DNA of 64,000 nucleotides from Pardosa pseudoannulata (GCA_032207245.1 CM063505.1:179737558-179801557); one strand, 5' to 3'. Counted from the stretch's first letter, positions 51,670 to 63,599 are shown. Numbers and translations are program-made. The notes: a model not told the origin generated them from the sequence alone.

Positions 51670-53955
51670 ATATTATATCATAAAAGACAAAATAGTCTCA
51701 TTTTTGGCATATGAGAAACTTTGAAGAACTCTTATTTTATGAATAGAATTATTCATTGTTCCCGTGTGAAACAGGATTAACTTGTCAAACTCAACTAATG
51801 CGTAGCTAATACTGCAGTTATATAAAAATTTCTATTAACTGCTTTTTTGAATCTTCAGCGCAGATTAATGCATACTTTAGACTATTGAATAAATAACTGT
51901 ACGATTAAATTTGATTACCTCCCCCACTATCTCTTTGCAACACAAACACACTTTTATAATAACTATCTAATAATATTCTCAATTAACGAATTTTAATTAT
52001 ATTATTTAATAATTTGGGGGGGGGATTCTATACATTAAAAGACAATACTTCCGATTCTTTGACGAAATTTTCATTCTCACATTCTACTCCAATAACTCCA
52101 CTAGCGAGCGCCACATCTTCAAATCTTATTTCTGCCCTTCAACTTTCCTTTTATTATCATCTAAGCCTGATACGTGCAGTGATGTAAGTAGCGTCCCCGT
52201 GTGATCCCTCTGAACATTTCCAATTGACTAATTCACCCTATATAACTCTTTTAAAACATAATTTTGTGATGTTTATCGGCCCACGGGCACAATTTCTCTT
52301 TCTAAACAAACCTAATTCGCTTTTCTCGAGATTGTTAGTCTCCTCTATGCTCAGGCTGTGACAATTTTCACAGCAAACTACAATGGAATAAAAGCAACAT
52401 AATTTAGTATTTTACACGCACAAACAATTGAACTTTTCTACAGTGAAGTCTCAATTTTAGAGATCTTTTTATTTATCCCCATTGAGTTCCTATTTAATTA
52501 GTTATTTTACATGCTTATAATAAAGTGCTTATAGTAAAAAAATGTCCACTTAAACTGAAATCTTCTTAAAGACAGCGTTCCTAAACATCCCTTAGATGCC
52601 AGTACTAAGTTACAATATGAAATTAAAATGATTGAATGACTGCCGAGTTATTTGAAGATCTCCGTTAATGGAACAGTGAATTATTAAAAATAAAGTTCAA
52701 AATTGTGCTGGTGACAAACAGTGGAATTGCTCATCCTTCTTTCAAAGATCTATTTAGAGGTGTTTGCAAGACTTGGGAAAAAAAAACCCTGAAAAATTGT
52801 TTGGCGTTTATAATTTAAAATAATGCGGTACACTTTATAATTAAATTTTCAACAATGCTTAAAGAATTAATAATTTTAATTGGAGATAAATAATACAGTT
52901 ATATCAATAAAGGACCGAAATACTGATTTTTTAAAGTATAGTTATAATGCTTAAAATATAAAAGTTCATTTGAAAGAGTTTCCAATTTTATTTTTCTCTA
53001 CTTTATTGTATTTTAAAGAAAATAGTCGCCTTTTTCTAGAAACAGGAATTACAGACGTATTTGGTAAAAGAATAACTCTTGCTCTTTAACGATTGCATCT
53101 ACCTTTCTTAAATATAAATGCAACTGAATCAAAAGCTGCAGAGTTAGAAGATTCAGCGAAAGAACTATTGCTATGTAAAGCTGTCACTTTTAAGTCTTGT
53201 TGGTATGCGTTTCAGCTACACCCAACATTCTTTTATCAAATTAAATTTTTATCCATGGGAGTAGTTTGGAGAACTTCGCAAACGCATTTTACACATATTG
53301 TAGATTTAATTGACATCATATAACGTTTAACAGTTTGTACAGAATTTAAGGAATCTATCTTGCGTGATGTTTTTATATTTGCTATAATATCATTTATAAA
53401 AGTAAGAGAACTTTTTATTAAATGGCCATGCATATGAGTTAGAGAGGCTTTAAGGAGTTTGAGAAAGTACTGGAAACCTTTGGTTGTTTACATAGTTTTT
53501 CAGTTTAAATATTTTATACCAGTTCTCATTGATTGATAACTTTTTTCAGATATCCGGAAATTTGTAAACTAATACAAAAATTAAATTTTAAAAATGCTTA
53601 AAATCTGAAATTGCAGGAGAAATTTAGCACACAAAAACCTCTGACGATTTTAAAGTCACCAAGATTGTTTCTTTGTTTGCCAATACAACTTCTGTGCTGT
53701 AACTAACGGATCAAAATGTTACTCGCAGCCTCAAATATTTCTACAGAAAGAAGTCTTTTCTCTATATTTTGGAAAGATTTGAAGCAAACTGATATCATGG
53801 TAAAGCATGTCTCTGTCTTTTGAAAGCAATCGCTTTGCTCATAAGGTTTAGAGACAAGTCACAGCTGCAATAATTTCTAACTGCTTTCGACATTCGGGTC
53901 TTTTTCATCTATTGGAGAAAGAAAAGATAGTACCGCGGATGACAAAAACGAAAAT
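51670..53955. other. Unidentified intergenic stretch
   Basis: About 2.3 kb with modestly GC-richer patches (52,060-52,370) and short open frames without motifs. TACAGTGAAGTCTC near 52,439 resembles one end of a pogo-like MITE. No gene supported. Confidence 0.4.
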
Positions 53956-53961
53956 GAAAAC

Positions 53962-54189
53962 CTACCGATCGCTATGTGGCTGGAAGGCTTGAAGATGTTT
54001 TTCCAAGAGTTGAAATTGAATACTTTGAATTGTGTGATAATGAGGTGTGCATTTCAAACATACATAGTGACGATGGCATTGTATGTATGTTGGAACTCTG
54101 CCCCGGCATAAGCCATCCAGATCACGATGGCATTGCATGAGAAGCAAAACAAAACAGCGATGCGGTTGGTGAATAAAATGATTCCTCAC
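53962..54189 (-). pseudogene. Possible piggyBac transposase C-terminal zinc-ribbon fragment
   Basis: Minus-strand frame contains LCRGRVPTYIQCHRHYVCLKC then TPHYHT. The Cys spacing with R-x2-T-Y-x2-C, x3-x-V-C and a final Y-H-T resembles the cysteine-rich tail of piggyBac-type transposases. Only about 75 residues, without the catalytic core. A chance zinc-finger-like pattern is possible. Confidence 0.3.
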
Positions 54190-54664
54190 GTTGGGTAAAA
54201 GAAAAGGATATTAATGCCTTCAATTTTTGAAGTGAAGCTTCTTTTTTTACGGAAAATGTGGATTAAAATAGCAATATTTCCTATAGGTCAATAAGAAAAT
54301 CGTCGAATCTTGATTAAAATCAAAATGTAATCGATGTAAAATGACAAAATATTTTCATATGTTTTATAAATAAAAGTAAATACAACACTTCCAAATTCTT
54401 CAAATGCAAATTCTTTGTATGTAATAACATGGTAAGTTGTCTAGTTAATAATTTAGTAGTAAATTGCATCTTATCACAGTGATTGATTCCACTAAAATTT
54501 CCATCAAATGATACGAAATTTTAATGTTTCAACAAAATCGGATACATTTAACCATCGATTATAATGAATCTATGGTTCCAAATTTATCTGCGTAATCTAT
54601 TGTAAAGTCCGGAGAAAGCTCACTATAATGGAGTTCGGCTGCATTATGCATGCATTCATGCACG

Positions 54665-54704
54665 CACCCACCCACACACACACGTGTGTGTGTGTGTGTG
54701 TGTT
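54665..54704. repeat. (CA)n(GT)n inverted microsatellite
   Basis: CACACACACAC directly followed by GTGTGTGTGTG, so the array is self-complementary as well as alternating purine-pyrimidine. Confidence 0.9.
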
Positions 54705-54924
54705 GTGTAAACCAGCACAATTTAATTCTCCGGTCATATAAATTTGTATCCCCTATTGTTTTTACTTGCCCGGGTTACTGAGCAAAGAGAAACCTAAGCA
54801 GCTAGATTATTGAAGTAAACAGTCGTGGCACATTGAAGGGAACGGCGAATCCGTAAAAGGTCTTAAACTGTTATTGAGTTAAGAGAATGATATGTGGCTC
54901 TATCAAAGGCAGACAATAGAATGA

Positions 54925-55258
54925 TCATGGAAACGTGTGGATGACAGGTTTGGACCCCAGAGCGATACGCGGAGACAAAATCTTCCCAAGAGAGAGCTGC
55001 TAGTCAGCGCTCTCCACAGCAAAAAGGAACTTAGATCATTGAAAAGTGAACCAGGAACAGCTGAAAAATATGGAGAGTGTGCAGAAAATTTTCCTTTATT
55101 GCAGAGAAAGCTTTCGGAAATGGGTTGGAAGAAAATCAAGTCACGGACACTCTTTTAATTAAGACATTTTGTGACTGAGAAAACAGATTTGAAGGAATGG
55201 GAAAGAGGGGAATTTTTAAAAGGTACTAAAGTGAAATAATTTTGATGTATTACATATA
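54925..55258 (+). repeat. Dispersed repeat copy 2 (partner at 14,375)
   Basis: Shares AAATGGGTTGGAAGAA, TTAAGACATTTTGTG and AAGTGAAATAATTTTGAT with copy 1. The plus-strand frame translates through EKYGECAEN and EMGWKK, matched in copy 1 by GKCGEWTEN and EMGWKN. Confidence 0.7.
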
Positions 55259-55603
55259 TACACGCAGAAGTTAAGCTTGGCTAATTTCAACTTTTATATA
55301 ATTTTTAACGAAATAAAAGTTTTTTTTAAAGAGTCAGTACATTTCCTGATTAATTCTGCGATAAAGTGAAAATGATTCGATCATTCCTGTATAATGATAC
55401 CTCACGATACCTAACATTTAAAAATTATATCCTTTATCGTACAATTCTGTTAAATTTAATTTGTTTCAGTAACGCTCATCCACTTGTTATTGATGCTGAT
55501 AAAATAAAAAAAAATATTAACAGTCATAGTGCTCTTGTACATATTCTTAGTATAGGATTTATACCCTCCTTCCATTTTTATCTCTTCACATGAAAGGTTA
55601 TTG

Positions 55604-55640
55604 CAGGGCCGGATTTACGGGTGGGTTTGCGGAAATATTT
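55604..55640 (+). mobile_element. Possible hAT terminus
   Basis: CAGGGCCGGATTTACGGGTG is a typical hAT end (CAGGGCCGGATT-A). No matching right end found within the window. Confidence 0.45.
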
Positions 55641-56880
55641 AATAAAAACTAAATGAAAATCATCTGGTTATCAAAGAACATGTTTTTACTTTTCGGACAA
55701 TACACAAATAAGACAGCAAAGCTGCTGCATGCCTTTCGTGCTACTTAATATTTTGCCATTGTTTTCTTTCTTTTGTAAAAAGTAGAGGAAATCTTAATTT
55801 TAACAAAAATTATTTGAGTCTATTAAATATGATAAATCTGACAATTTTAGGTGAAATTGGGCAATTCCAAACATTTTGCATTTCTTTTTTAATTTAATTT
55901 AATCAAGTTTAAAAAACATATCTATATCTATTCAATTATCTTTCTAGCGATGTGTGTGCATGTTTTATACTTTTTGATTTAGTGAAATACCTCAAATTAG
56001 CTATCAATAGCTTTAGATTATTTTTCATTTATCTGAATCAACTGATATAAAAAAAAAGGAATTATATGTATATGTAGTTTCTATGCTTCTTTTTCCTCAT
56101 CGCCTTAATATCTTTAATAAACACTTTTTTAAAATTCGTCAGCTTATATTATTTGCAAAGGGTACCCCATTGTTGATAAAGAGACGTCAGGACTTATCTC
56201 TATTAGAGAACAATGACTGCTTTCGATTATATTATCATCAATTTGCTCTGGTTTTTTGCTTTATCGAAATGATAAACCTCCAATTTAGTATATTAATCCA
56301 GGAAACAAAGAGTTAAATCTTTATCAACCTTTCTTTGTACTTTCTGATAACAATTAACTTTCACCGTTGACCTTTCTCCTTACCTTAGATACAAAGCTAA
56401 AATCTAAATAGCAGACGTTTGCTTTGATATGAATAATTATAGCGGAATTAGGCTGTTTTAAAATGAATAATGGGTCTGAAGTATAAAGTTACTAAATCAA
56501 GGGGGGATAAGGTGTATTTATATATAGTACTCTCTGTGATTATAGGACTTTGGGAACTAATACTTTAAAAAAAAGAAACAGTTAATGCATTAAAAAAGTA
56601 AAATTGATAACTATTAAATAACCGAAATTTAATAAACACTGCAAATTATGGACCATGGATTTCTAAGACAATAAGATGTCTAAAACTCAGATTTGTGTAA
56701 CGGTTTCCTATTGGTAAACCACTGGACCGTAGTGTTCCATGAAAAGTTTGTGGTACGTAGTGGTATAAATCATTGGTGCGATTTAGTAGGTTAAAAAAAT
56801 ATACCTAAAAACGTTGTTCAAGTTAAACGATTCTAACTTTAACAGCACTTTAAAGCATTTTTATAACTAACTACAGTAAA
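55641..56880. other. Unidentified intergenic stretch
   Basis: AT-rich sequence with short open frames and no recognisable product or repeat. May include the interior of the element starting at 55,604. Confidence 0.4.
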
Positions 56881-56883
56881 GTT

Positions 56884-57055
56884 GTTAGAGGAAAGAACCA
56901 TCTTTCTGGCACTGTTTGTGCATTTAAACGCTTATAATCGCAACATGATCGGAAAGAACCATCTTTCTTAGGAACCATGTGAAGCGGACTGGCCCATTGT
57001 GATTTTGATGGACAATTAATGTCATTGTCTAACAAATATTGACTAATTCTAAATT
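56884..57055 (-). pseudogene. Ty3/Gypsy reverse-transcriptase fragment
   Basis: Minus-strand frame reads FRISQYLLDNDINCPSKSQ, then WASPLHMVPKKDGSFR and DYKRLNAQTVPERW. These align with RT block 1-2 of Ty3/Gypsy polymerases (SPWASPLHMVPKKDG, then DYRxLNxxTVPDRY). Only about 57 codons remain. No LTR of its own is visible; the solo LTR at 60526 is on the same strand but need not be related. Confidence 0.85.
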
Positions 57056-57059
57056 AAAT

Positions 57060-58370
57060 ATACCATTACAAAGCTAGTATTTAGACCACATGTTAAAGTT
57101 TCACGGGAGTATCGGAGTTTTTCCTTCAAAATTTGGAGAGAATTTTGTTTATGGCAAACTACTACGAAAAACGTATATATGAGTCTATGAAAAATTATAA
57201 AGAGGTTCGGTGAACTTTGAAAAGTGTTCTAAGGGTACCACGATAAAAAAAAAAACAAATTAAAAAACATTGCTGTAGCGGTTACGGTCGTGAACCAAAA
57301 ATTCTGTTACAAAATGGACAATAATTCTATTTCGCATTTGAGACGAAAGCCCGACAGAGTGCTAAACCTCCAGCGTTATTCCGTATTCTTTACATATCCA
57401 GTTACAACATTCAGCTATTCACACACATTTATGGATTTGATTTCGCCTTTGGTTGTGTTCCCAAGGAACACACGAAAACATCAGTAGCCTGGAAGAATTT
57501 TCCGTTTTAAATCTACATCTAGTTTGTTCTGGAAAATTTACAACACGTCGTGTTGACGAACTCAGCACGAAAGTATCATGAATCTCCAGATCGGATACTT
57601 GACACTAAGTAGTGGTTGGATGGTTATCATTACCATTTTTTAAAATTTATATTCAGTCAGTGAAATGTTGTTAGTGTAAAGTTCCCCAAAAACATAAAAT
57701 CGATGAAATACAAGGACTAAATCGGCACATATGTTTATTACTCTTATGTGTTTGAAATAATTCACGTCAACTAGTAATTGTTGTCTTTGAATAAAATTTA
57801 AGACAGAAAAGAATATGATATGCAGTCAATAAGGAATGCAAAATGAACTGGCATACCTACGTGCTGCAATGCTCGGTAGATGATGTTTAAGCTGTGCAAA
57901 TAGAAGACAACTGAGGACAAACAGTACGGTTGTATAATCTGAGAGTAGAAATCTGTTCAAATGATGTTGGGAAATTGTTGAGAAAGTCAGACGCAGAAAA
58001 TATGAATAAAAATCCGAAATAAAAAAAATAAGACTACAAGTGTAATGTTTTCCCTCATAAAAAAGAGGATAATATATATCTTTTTACAATTCTAATAATT
58101 TAAAAGATGTCTATCAAACTTTTACAGATTGCACTCCACTTTTATTTTAATTAGCAAACAAAAATCTATGGCAAACTACTTTATCCTCGATGTATTGAAC
58201 TTTTTTAGAGTTATTTGACTACCAAGAAAACGATATTTTCATAGGAATTCTGCTATTTTTTGTCCTTTTATTATCATGTCGATTGATGAAGCCAACAAGC
58301 TCTTGGGCAAATTCTAGTATAATAAAAATATTGTACTAGTGCACATTCCAATAAGGTATATACGGGGAGT
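57060..58370. other. Unidentified intergenic stretch
   Basis: Contains a somewhat GC-richer patch (57,260-57,620) and otherwise AT-rich DNA. No conserved motif seen on either strand. Confidence 0.4.
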
Positions 58371-58373
58371 CAA

Positions 58374-58440
58374 AGTAAAACTCGTACATTATGCTTTTCC
58401 ATGTTCAACTTGAGATTTTAAAAGTATAAAACACGTAAGT
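58374..58440. mobile_element. Tc1/mariner-like terminal sequence
   Basis: GAGTCAAAGTAAAACTCGTAC is nearly the same as the left end of the element at 59826 (GAGTCAAAGTAAAACTTGTAC). Only one end is seen. Confidence 0.5.
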
Positions 58441-58644
58441 TCGATGCATTTTTTTTACATAAATAACAAATAAAAATCTTAATAAATATCTTTACTAAAT
58501 GAATTGAACTTTACACGTAGACGGATATGAATTTGGCTTGGTTTGAAGGAATATGGTCTACTCTTTTGTTACACAAGTGTTAATGAGACCGAGACCTACT
58601 GCTTAAAGCCCATTCCGAATGGCTACGAACATTCATACTACAGT

Positions 58645-59732
58645 CAGGGTTGGCTTCATTTGCCCAACCCGAAAAACCCCGGGCGGGTTTTAAAAAAAAA
58701 AACCACTTGAAAAAACCCAAGTGGGTTTTTTCAAAATTGGGTTCTCAAAATCTTTATTTAAAATTCCACATATTTAACTAATAATAAATATATTGAATTA
58801 AATCTATAATATATATTACATATTTCATCTTTGACAACGATCCTAGATTTTGTTTAATTTGAGGGGGTCTAAACTGCTAGAAAAAACAAAAACTTAAAAA
58901 CTTTTCAGGGAAAAATAGTTATCTGTATAACAAATACAATAAGATCTAAATTAAACAAAGTTAATAAGAATGTATGATGAAAAAAAAATAATATTGAAAT
59001 ATTACATGTGATAAAATTAATTGAAAAATGGACAAGAAAAATTGGGAAAAAAATATGTATAACAACTGCAAATAAATAAACATGGGGATAATATATATAA
59101 TTAATTATGCTACTTATCCTATATAACTTACAAATTAATTAAAAAAATATCTTCTGAATGCTTTAATAACACAATACTGCTAACAAATATAGAGCAATAA
59201 TTTAATACATTTTATCGAAAAGAAAAAACTTCAAATGCAACTATTTCAAAGCCAACTTTTAGTATAAAATAATCGCCATTCAAAACTAGTTTTTTGATGT
59301 TAGAAAAGTTTTATAATATGAAAAAAATTTATTTTAAGATTTCAAAACTTAATTTAATTTAGACAAAAAAATTTTCTGCATAATTTAAAATTGATTTTTA
59401 AAATTTTTAATTTTAAAAAAAGTGATTAACATTTTAAACATTCGCTGCCGAACCTGACGTCATATATGCATTTTCCTATATGTTGATCACGCGCTGGCGC
59501 GTGATCGGCAGCGAATGTGTTAAATTTATTTTAATCAATCATACAATTAATTATATATCCTATCCTCTTACATAAAAAAAAACCTGAATAGTTTTCAAAT
59601 CCCCAAAAAAGCATCTAAAACCCTTTAAAGTATAGAAAAAACCCTGATAAAACCCGAAAAAAGCCCAAAAACCCTGAAAAAACCCACTGAGTTGGGTTTT
59701 TTCTGAAAAAACCCGGGTTTTTGTCAAGCCTG
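58645..59732. mobile_element. hAT-like non-autonomous element, 1,088 bp, inside a SINE
   Basis: Left end CAGGGTTGGC and inverse right end CAGGCTTGAC match at 8 of 10 positions. Flanks are ACTACAGT (58637-58644) and ACTACAGC (59733-59740), an 8-bp target duplication with one mismatch, diagnostic of hAT. Both subterminal regions are filled with AAAAACCC/GGGTTTTT repeats, typical hAT transposase-binding clusters. No transposase frame inside. Confidence 0.85.
59434..59523. mobile_element. piggyBac-like MITE, about 90 bp, inside the hAT element
   Basis: Bounded by TTAA on both sides (59434-59437, 59520-59523), with inverted ends ACATTCGCTGCCGA and its complement, offset by one inserted base pair. 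A second, internal near-palindrome of CGCG-rich sequence (59485-59506) forms a strong hairpin. TTAA is the piggyBac target. Confidence 0.75.
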
Positions 59733-59825
59733 ACTACAGCGGGATTCGAACCCATAAACTCCGATATCGACGATCAGCACTCTTACCATCCGACCATCGT
59801 TGAGTTAGTTGGCTATGGAAGAAAC

Positions 59826-60279
59826 AGAGTCAAAGTAAAACTTGTACACAATACGAAATTCTCAGTTTCAGAAAACACAAAAATATGATATTTTCATTTC
59901 AGCTTTTGCTAGTATGATGTGTTCCAAACTGATTGACATAGATCGAATGAGAGTTTCATAATAACATTAACTGACTTTATTTTATTCTTTTAACAGAGCC
60001 ATTCATAAGTTACTTCTACTAGAAATATGATGACTTCTTATCCCAACTTCTAACAGATACCACAAATCATATATAGCATTGAAATTTGGTGATTGATATA
60101 AAATTTAGAATATAATAAAATAAGTAAACATAACTATGAAAGTGTGGTTCGATCTGTGCTCACACGTTTGGAACACGTTAGAAGTCCTTGAGGACACCTA
60201 ACAAAGGATTAAAGTGAAAACATTCTGCTTTAGAGTATTCTAAAATTGAGAATTTCATATAGTGTACGACTTTGACGGT
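59826..60279. mobile_element. Tc1/mariner-like MITE, about 454 bp
   Basis: Left end AGAGTCAAAGTAAAACTTGT, then ACAC-ATA-GAAATTCTCA. The right end read inversely is CGTCAAAGTCGTACACTATA, then TGAAATTCTCA. So terminal inverted repeats of about 40 bp with small gaps. No transposase frame. Confidence 0.6.
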
Positions 60280-60525
60280 TTTTACCTTATTCACCTAAAT
60301 CTATGCTACGTTATTTGAATATAAATAGTGAGTAAAGCTTAAAATTCATTGTTTAAAAATATTCGTTCAGAGTTTTATTTAATATTTTAAGTTTTAAAAA
60401 ATTATCGAAATTTCGTGTTTTTCATTTTTTAAATCACAAACTGAACAGAAGAATCATAGCATACGAGTTTAACTCTCTGTATAGTATATTAAAAGTCAAA
60501 AATGACTTGCGACCGAGTGGTAGGT

Positions 60526-61499
60526 TGTAACGTACTTACGAGGCCTTCAATGAAACAGCTAGAAATTTAGATATTCTTGACTAAATATTTTATTCACTAG
60601 AATAAACTATGTACAGATATGTACAAATTCAATAAACGATAACATTCAGGGATCTCGTACAGAGATAATAGGCACATACAAGGATGCGTATACCGGAACA
60701 GTATGGCTAGGGCTTAAAACACAAAAGCTGGAAACTAATTAGTGCCGGACTAATGTTGACTCGATCACTCCGTCAGTCGATTAGCGCGGTTGGCTTTCAC
60801 AGCAGGTTCGGAGGTTCCGAGTGCGTATCACGCTGGGATTCGTGAAGAAAACACAGGATGCAAGTCGATCCAAAATTAGAGTGCAAAGTCACTCTAGGCT
60901 GACTACTTCTATGCAAGAAGTTAACTATCAATCAGCAATAACGGGGAAGGAATTCCCAAGTCGAATGTTCGACTATCTAGCAACGGAGACGCTGGCGGTC
61001 TCAAAAAACAAACTCCAGACACGGAGATAAGAGCGGTCCTCGATCGACCAGGCTCTAGCAGGTAGAAGCCTCGAGAGAAGAACAAAGCAAAAAGCCCCCG
61101 TTCTAGTCCGGTCCTGTTCCATTTATACTCCACAATATCTTCGCTTCTCGGTTCTTCGAGAAGCTTCCCGAGCCAGGGTGACGCAATCTTGCGGTCACTC
61201 CCAAGTCTTAGATCAGCTGTCCTGGTTCCAGATGTAGCAATTCTCAGATTCATTAACTTAACCAACTTAATGGCCTTTTTGTAACCGCTAATGGGCGGCA
61301 AGGTGCACTCAATTATGTACACAGTAAAGGTCCATTCAACAGGTTACAATGTTCAGACAGTTCGGAGCCGTCGACGCACCGTTTTTCAATTACGGGTTTT
61401 AGACCACCTGGTTCTATTATCGGCTAATCGTGAGTCCACGACAAAAGGTCACCTTTTGGGCTCCTTGTTCGTTTTGGGGTCATGTAACGGATCGTTACA
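60526..61499 (-). mobile_element. Solo LTR, 974 bp
   Basis: Begins TGTAACG and ends CGTTACA, with GTAGGT repeated on both sides (60520-60525 and 61500-61505) as target duplication. On the minus strand a TATA box (TATAAAT, 61121-61127) lies upstream of a poly(A) signal (AATAAA, 60588-60593) near the 3' end, the normal U3-R-U5 order. No internal domain, PBS or second LTR, so it arose by LTR-LTR recombination. Open frames inside (minus 60921-61322, plus 60821-61030 and 61291-61503) are taken as fortuitous. Confidence 0.85.
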
Positions 61500-61689
61500 G
61501 TAGGTTGCCTCTTACCGTTTGAGGCACACTGCTTTAAAATTTAAAAGTACGCAAGCAAGTGTTTATAATACGGAAAGGAGACAATTTATAGAATTTTGTT
61601 CAGCGATGAACATGTTATAACAGAAATATGTTGATTTACAAAGCGGTACGCTTTGCACTTAGTTTTCGTACCTCGATATCAGTTTCAAA

Positions 61690-61850
61690 TGCCAGATGAC
61701 AGCTGGACAATCTTTGTCTCCGGAATTCTCGGCTTCAAATCCAATATTGGGTTGGGTTTTTATGTAGTCATTCGGAATTGAAGTAGAAAGCCCCAATCTC
61801 ATGAACCCTCGTATTACAAATTCCTCAACGTAGAACGTCAAGCAAACCAT
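61690..61850 (+). mobile_element. Diverged tRNA-SINE
   Basis: Retains CGGCTTCAAATCCAATATTGG, CATTCGGAATTGAAG, CCCCAATCTCATGAACCCTCG and a CAAGCAAACCA tail in the order of the main SINE family. Confidence 0.6.
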
Positions 61851-62182
61851 ATATATATTGTAATGACGTTAAGCCATATGACGTATGACCAAAAATTCAC
61901 GTTGTATTGAATACTATGCATTTCTGTTAACCATACCTACTGGTCATAGTCAAGGTTCCAGTCTAATTATCCCCTAATTAGACAACGCGTTGGTTACTCA
62001 TAAGTTTTTATGAGAACGTTCTCACCTCCTCGCCTTCTTGTGAGCTGGAATGTATTAAATTTTTGTTTGGATTACTTTTTGCCTAGAGGCCTAATTTGAT
62101 GTTTTGATCTGGTTTACGTTCGGAGGTTAAAGTGAAGACTTTACACTTTGCTGTTAAACCCAATTAAATTGACCTTGACCTT

Positions 62183-62276
62183 GTATGACCAGATTGGTAA
62201 CGCGCTATTCTTAGCTACGATTCCTGAGGTTTGTACCCCACTTGGTAGCTGTTCCGAATCTGCTTACTCGCAGAAA
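62183..62276 (+). mobile_element. tRNA-like SINE head
   Basis: ATGACCAGATTGGTAACGCGC (A-box-like) and CCTGAGGTTTGTACCCCAC (B-box-like) about 35 bp apart, followed by CTGTTCCGAATCTGC as in the SINE body. Too degenerate for a functional tRNA. Confidence 0.5.
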
Positions 62277-62299
62277 TTTATAAAAATTTTTAAATTCTA

Positions 62300-63155
62300 A
62301 ACAGCAGAACAAGAAAACTTAGCTTAATGTGAAAATAATGAGGTGTCTTATCCACACTGTACCAGAGAAATTAGGCCTGCCAGGATCCGATTTACGCCTG
62401 TGCAAGCTTTCTTACGTATTTTATGCTATTAGACTTTTACTCTTATTTACTCTCATATAATCGCATATAATCTTATTTTAATCTTATTTAATCAGTATTT
62501 ATTCACATTTATTCTCATTTAATCACTTTTTTCAACTTAAAGTGCAAATTATACTTATTAAACTTATTACATTTATCTTTATATACATTTATTTATCATT
62601 CTGAACTGGCATCTTGATATTTATACATAACTGAATGAAATTTAAACCTCATCTTCTTACTGGAGATATCTCTAATTAAAACTACCTCAAACAGAAATTT
62701 CTTTTGTTAGCCATCGTTAATCAAATATGTACACCGAAACGTTTCAAATAAATGAGATTAAATATGCTTTGACGATGTCGCAGGGATTCATAAAAAAATT
62801 AGAGGATTTCAACGAGGACTTAACAATGTATGTTTTTGACCCTAAATTTAAAGATGGATGCGCGAAGAAAGCACTTCTTTCTGAAATACTGCACTCAGTA
62901 CGGGGCATTGCACTTCGACACCGGTGAAAGAGGGTAGAAGAATAAGAAAAAAAATTTGGGTAGTCAAAAATCTAAATATAGACAAAAAAGAATAAATATA
63001 TAAATAAATAAATTGCTGACAGCAAGATACGATAGGAATCTTGATCCCGTGGCACTGATGGATCGTTTAGAGACCTCTTGCAGATAAATACTAACAGAAC
63101 AACGTAATAATGCTACAGCAGTGGCAGATTACCGTCTGCATCAACGGTTTGATGG
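62300..63155. other. Unidentified intergenic stretch
   Basis: AT-rich, with (TTTAAT)-like and (AAAT)n patches. A 66-residue open frame at 62727-62927 (plus) has no recognisable motif. Confidence 0.4.
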
Positions 63156-63159
63156 CGAC

Positions 63160-63312
63160 TGCTACACATTTGTTTACCGTTGGTACTGAGTTTGTGGGTT
63201 CGATTTATACTATTGGCATAAATGTTCGTAACCTCTGATTTAAGCAGTAGCTTCCGGTTTCATTAGCCCTCGTGTATCAAAACTGTAGACCATAGCGTTT
63301 CAAACCAACCAA
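63160..63312 (+). mobile_element. tRNA-SINE, moderately diverged
   Basis: GTGGGTTCGATTTATAC (B box), GGCATAAATGTTCGTAACC, TCATTAGCCCTCGTGTATC, and a CAAACCAACCAA tail. Confidence 0.75.
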
Positions 63313-63599
63313 GAAACCGAACTATTTGACCTGTCTAAAAAATTTCCGATGCTTGGGATTTTATATAAAGCATTGAAAAGTCAAATTTCGGTTTTTGCGT
63401 TGTGGGAGACATTCCCAGAGAAGGGAACCTATCCCTGTCGTGTATATATTTAGACTAGACTGTAGGATGGGCGCGTAGTGATTAGTAGTAATTTCGAATG
63501 TATATTTCTTATATGGGAAATATCGGTAAACATTTGAGGGGTATATCTGACAATTTATCGGTATTACAAACTCTACTCTTAACATATTGGACAGACGAA

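Larger units (their letters stand above)
58533..59803 (-). mobile_element. tRNA-SINE split by a hAT-like insertion
   Basis: The two halves, 58533-58644 and 59733-59803, together form one SINE of the main family. The 3' half has GGTTTGAAGGAATATGGTC and CTACGAACATT; the 5' half has CGGGATTCGAACCC and the inverse of the CGATGG-CGGATGG head. Minus orientation. Confidence 0.85.

Noticed and set aside
60821..61503. Three overlapping open frames, up to 133 residues
   Set aside because: They lie inside the solo LTR, on both strands, and have no domain; GC-richer LTR sequence simply has fewer stops.
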